DNA of 20,888 bases from Bacteroidota bacterium (GTDB lineage: Bacteria; Bacteroidota; Bacteroidia; Chitinophagales; Chitinophagaceae). The stretch is taken from assembly GCA_025361325.1 (NCBI GenBank), contig JANYAL010000414.1:1-20888 (forward strand), in the 5' to 3' direction. The translations under genes were made by a program, and so were the position numbers. The notes beneath the pieces were generated by a model. It saw only the letters and a program-made list of their open reading frames with translations. It searched no databases and was not told the origin of the DNA. Below, piece by piece: positions 19,819-20,888 of the stretch. Numbering within the stretch: position 1 is the stretch's first letter; the number at the start of each line of letters is the position of its first letter.

Positions 19819-20888
19819 TTAATTCTTCATCTTCTCCATATCCAGTTGCAGGCGGAACATCTCATCCCGAAGGCGCGCGGCTTCCATGAAATCCAGGTCT
19901 TTGGCCGCTTTTTCCATTTCCTTTTTTGTCTTTTTGATGGCCTTTTCGATCTGGGGAATGGTCTTGTATATTTCCTGGTCTTCGGCAGCAACCGTTACGA
20001 GTTCGCCATCCGGCGCCACTGAATAAGGGTTTGAGGGGTCATAGCCTTTAACATCCAATACCGATCCCTGGGCAAAGATCTGCTCCGTACTTTTTATGAT
20101 CGTGGCGGGCGTTATATGGTGTTCGGTATTATAGGCAATTTGTTTTTCCCTGCGGCGTTGCGTTTCATCGATGGTGCGCTGCATACTGGCGGTCATCTTG
20201 TCGGCATAGAATATCACGAGCCCATCCACATTACGGGCTGCCCGGCCTGCTGTTTGGGTAAGACTTTTTTCATTGCGTAAAAAGCCCTCCTTATCGGCAT
20301 CCAAGATGGCCACCAGCGACACTTCAGGAAGATCAAGTCCTTCCCTTAGTAAATTTACCCCCACCAGTACATCTATAACGCCTAAACGAAGTTGGCGCAG
20401 TATCTCCATGCGCTCCAGGGTATCCACTTCGCTGTGGATGTACTTACTTTTGATATTGATACGCTGCAGGTATTTGTTCATCTCTTCAGCCATGCGCTTG
20501 GTGAGTGTCGTCACCAGCACCCTGTCGCCCTTGGTGACCCTTTTATCGATTTCGTCCAGCAGGTCATCGATCTGGTTCAGGGAGGGGCGTACTTCTATCG
20601 GGGGATCCAAGAGGCCGGTGGGTCTTACCACCTGTTCCACTACCACGCCCCCGCATTTTTCTAATTCATAATTGCCTGGTGTGGCAGAAACAAAGATGGT
20701 CTGGTTTAGCATGGCTTCAAACTCGTTGAAATTCAGCGGCCGGTTATCCAGTGCCGAGGGCAGGCGGAACCCGTAATCCACCAGCACCATCTTCCGGCTC
20801 CTGTCGCCTCCGTACATACCGCTTACCTGGGGGATGGTCTGGTGGCTCTCATCGATGAAGCAGAGGAAATCTTTCGGAAAATAATCCA
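19819..20888 (-). CDS. uvrB: Excinuclease ABC subunit B, C-terminal part (cut by window end)
   Basis: About 356 C-terminal residues of UvrB, the helicase-like damage-verification subunit of nucleotide excision repair. The coding sequence runs to the window edge: upstream of the first in-frame ATG (20817) the frame reads [20 protein letters not shown], the DESH helicase box. Then come [29 protein letters not shown], the helicase region [28 protein letters not shown], and [15 protein letters not shown]. It ends with the UVR domain ([19 protein letters not shown]), which contacts UvrA and UvrC. The N-terminal part, about half of the usual 670 residues or so, lies outside the window. Confidence 0.96.
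   Translation of the reverse strand, partial: DYFPKDFLCFIDESHQTIPQVSGMYGGDRSRKMVLVDYGFRLPSALDNRPLNFNEFEAMLNQTIFVSATPGNYELEKCGGVVVEQVVRPTGLLDPPIEVRPSLNQIDDLLDEIDKRVTKGDRVLVTTLTKRMAEEMNKYLQRINIKSKYIHSEVDTLERMEILRQLRLGVIDVLVGVNLLREGLDLPEVSLVAILDADKEGFLRNEKSLTQTAGRAARNVDGLVIFYADKMTASMQRTIDETQRRREKQIAYNTEHHITPATIIKSTEQIFAQGSVLDVKGYDPSNPYSVAPDGELVTVAAEDQEIYKTIPQIEKAIKKTKKEMEKAAKDLDFMEAARLRDEMFRLQLDMEKMKN

Overview
The window looks like chromosomal DNA of a member of the Bacteroidota, most likely a Chitinophagaceae-type bacterium. The evidence is the gene families (DUF5606, a large carboxypeptidase-regulatory-domain outer-membrane barrel, MerC-domain protein, DUF2330, M3 oligoendopeptidase of the HEGGH type), A-rich leaders with few Shine-Dalgarno sequences, and several matches to the Bacteroidetes -7 promoter element TAnnTTTG. 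I see no phage, IS element, CRISPR array, tRNA or rRNA. It reads as an ordinary chromosomal mosaic of housekeeping genes with some accessory envelope and metal functions.

Layout. 1-2.3 kb: an NTF2-like secreted protein and a MerC-type membrane protein (minus strand), divergent from an SCO1-like copper chaperone and a Fur/Zur-family regulator (plus strand), with a palindrome TTGCAA-N5-TTGCAA in the divergent gap. 2.3-5.65 kb, minus strand: M3 oligoendopeptidase, DUF5606 protein, PfkB-type phosphofructokinase. 5.77-10.6 kb, plus strand: outer-membrane beta-barrel protein, ECF sigma factor, short one-TM putative anti-sigma factor, membrane-anchored CnrX/ZraP-like heavy-metal sensor, then a separately promoted Spy-like secreted protein and a strong terminator. 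10.8-13.2 kb, minus: an RnfD/NqrB-like membrane protein followed by a DUF2330 periplasmic protein. 13.3-18.2 kb, minus: esterase, small lipoprotein with a highly structured leader, DNA polymerase I, DsbA/FrnE-like oxidoreductase. 18.3-19.06 kb: orphan ParA ATPase. 19.06-19.36 kb: non-coding gap holding a 70-nt near-perfect palindrome. Then a VOC-family protein (plus) and the C-terminal half of UvrB (minus, cut by the window end).

The best candidate for a little-described system is the sigma / anti-sigma / metal-sensor / Spy-like / outer-membrane-barrel cluster. Its parts resemble the CnrYXH metal-signalling module in a different gene order. The 10-mer GTCGTCTAAT occurs upstream of both the barrel gene and the Spy-like gene, each time preceded at the same distance by CGnCnGTTT, which suggests a promoter class read by the cluster's own sigma factor. 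Other points worth checking are the long palindrome at 19193-19262, the leader at 17411-17470 that can base-pair with a start codon and has an interlocking second helix, and the RnfD-like/DUF2330 pair, which lacks a recognisable flavinylation motif.
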